DNA of 35,442 nucleotides, from assembly GCF_018780185.1 (NCBI RefSeq), contig NZ_JADMJX010000176.1, positions 1 through 35,442 of the forward strand. Direction: 5' to 3'. The position numbers were made by a program, and so were the translations under genes. The stretch comes from Rhizobacter sp. GTDB taxonomy: Bacteria > Pseudomonadota > Gammaproteobacteria > Burkholderiales > Burkholderiaceae_C. Shown here piece by piece: positions 34,534 through 35,442 of the stretch (position 1 is its first letter; each line of letters begins with the position of its first letter). Below the pieces are notes generated by a model. That model was not told where the DNA came from. It searched no databases and saw only the letters and a list, made by a program, of their open reading frames with translations.

Positions 34534-35442
34534 ATGGCACCGACAAACAAACCCACCACCCTGATCAACGCGCAGTCGTTCAGCGATGCCGCTGCGGCCC
34601 TGGCTCACGCGACCACCATCTACAACAGCGGCATCGCCCACCTGCGCGACAGCCTGCAGCGCTTCGTGGCCGGTGAAGCGCTCGGCCAGCACGTGCGCGC
34701 CTGCTACCCCTACCTGCGGGTGCACACCGACACCGTGGCGCGCGCCGACACGCGCCTCGCCTACGGTTTCGTGGCCGGCCCCGGCACCTACGAAACCACG
34801 CTGACGCGGCCCGATCTGTTCGGCAACTACTACCTGGAGCAGTTCGGCCTGCTGCTGAAGAACCACGGCGTGTCGCTCGAAGTGGGTCTCTCCACGCAGC
34901 CGATTCCGGTGCACTTCTCGCTCGCCGAACACGACCACCTCGAAGGCAGCATGCCGCCCGCGCGCCGGCTGCTGCTGCGCGACCAGTTCGACCTGCCCGA
35001 CCTGTCGGCCATGGACGACGGCATCGCCAACGGCACCCACGAGCCGTCGGTCGGCCCCGACGGCCAGGTGCGCCACCCGCTGTCGCTCTTCACTGCGCCG
35101 CGTGTCGACTACTCGCTGCACCGCCTGCGCCACTACACCGGCACCGCGCCCGAGCACTTCCAGAACTTCGTGCTCTTCACCAACTACCAGTTCTACATCG
35201 ACGAATTCATCCAGCTCGGCCACGAGCTGATGGCCGACCCCGACAGTGGCTACAGCGCCTTCGTGCAGCCAGGCAACGTGGTGCTGCGCAAGACCGGCCA
35301 GGGGCCGCAGCCCGACGACCAGCTCGGCGTGGCCCCGCCGCGCCTGCCGCAGATGCCGGCCTACCACCTGGTGCGCGAAGACCGCACCGGCATCACCATG
35401 GTCAACATCGGTGTCGGCCCGGCCAACGCCAAGACCATCACC
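34534..35442 (+). CDS. amn: AMP nucleosidase, N-terminal part
   Basis: The first 303 residues of a protein that runs off the window. It matches AMP nucleosidase, which splits AMP into adenine and ribose 5-phosphate and so adjusts the cellular AMP pool. The N-terminal domain typical of the long bacterial enzyme is present ([47 protein letters not shown]), and the end of the window enters the nucleoside phosphorylase-like catalytic domain ([20 protein letters not shown]). No ribosome site precedes the ATG. A CACAAT, like a -10 box, lies six bases upstream, so the transcript may be leaderless. The gene is divergent from the FtsH-like gene. Confidence 0.92.
   Translation, partial: MAPTNKPTTLINAQSFSDAAAALAHATTIYNSGIAHLRDSLQRFVAGEALGQHVRACYPYLRVHTDTVARADTRLAYGFVAGPGTYETTLTRPDLFGNYYLEQFGLLLKNHGVSLEVGLSTQPIPVHFSLAEHDHLEGSMPPARRLLLRDQFDLPDLSAMDDGIANGTHEPSVGPDGQVRHPLSLFTAPRVDYSLHRLRHYTGTAPEHFQNFVLFTNYQFYIDEFIQLGHELMADPDSGYSAFVQPGNVVLRKTGQGPQPDDQLGVAPPRLPQMPAYHLVREDRTGITMVNIGVGPANAKTIT

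Overview
The window is a GC-rich (by eye around two thirds or more) bacterial chromosome segment that reads like a betaproteobacterium of the order Burkholderiales (Rubrivivax/Leptothrix/Rhizobacter-like). The reasons are the codon use, the set of acyl-CoA genes, an IcmF-type fused acyl-CoA mutase, a NUDIX-metallo-beta-lactamase fusion, and many ATGA overlaps or short gaps. Almost all of it is ordinary chromosomal housekeeping and accessory metabolism. I see no tRNA, rRNA, CRISPR array, insertion sequence or phage module.

Left end (1-1914): the 3' end of an icmF-like gene is followed by the one clearly foreign-looking module, a retron. A 330-codon reverse transcriptase carries the retron signatures NAxxH and VTG and a YFDD active site. 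It is preceded by about 400 bases rich in stem-loops that should hold the msr-msd RNA, and by a possible 50-residue basic/hydrophobic small protein that may be a companion. This block is less GC-rich than its neighbours. No recognised retron effector gene follows it, so the system is either RT plus RNA plus a tiny protein, or an incomplete one.

Region 1983-6306: a soluble TPR-coiled-coil-GGDEF diguanylate cyclase; then a two-gene unit of a Tat-exported small subunit and a GMC flavoprotein dehydrogenase, with a perfect palindrome upstream and a strong terminator after it. Region 6306-8877: a LysR regulator divergent from a glutathione S-transferase/FMN-split-barrel pair. Region 8951-13687: an SDR, a crotonase lacking the usual glutamates, an ACAD10/11-like acyl-CoA dehydrogenase and an acyl-CoA ligase. 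These are all on one strand and look like an acyl-chain activation/oxidation pathway. Region 13740-18380: small membrane or unknown proteins, an UMF1-type MFS transporter and a lipoprotein serine hydrolase.

Region 18364-22905: a NUDIX-MBL fusion (minus), a histidine phosphatase (plus), a phospholipase D-like protein and a 2Fe-2S ferredoxin (minus). Region 22985-26781: a coupled pair of exported proteins, a DUF3857/transglutaminase/TPR protein and an App1-like DxDxT phosphatase. Region 26786-30425 (minus): DUF72, a coiled-coil membrane protein, a glycine-zipper lipoprotein, and a biotinyl domain fused to an acyl-CoA carboxyltransferase. Right end: an M61 peptidase with an in-frame 27-bp tandem repeat near its N terminus, convergent with an FtsH-like protease, then the 5' part of an AMP nucleosidase gene that runs off the window.
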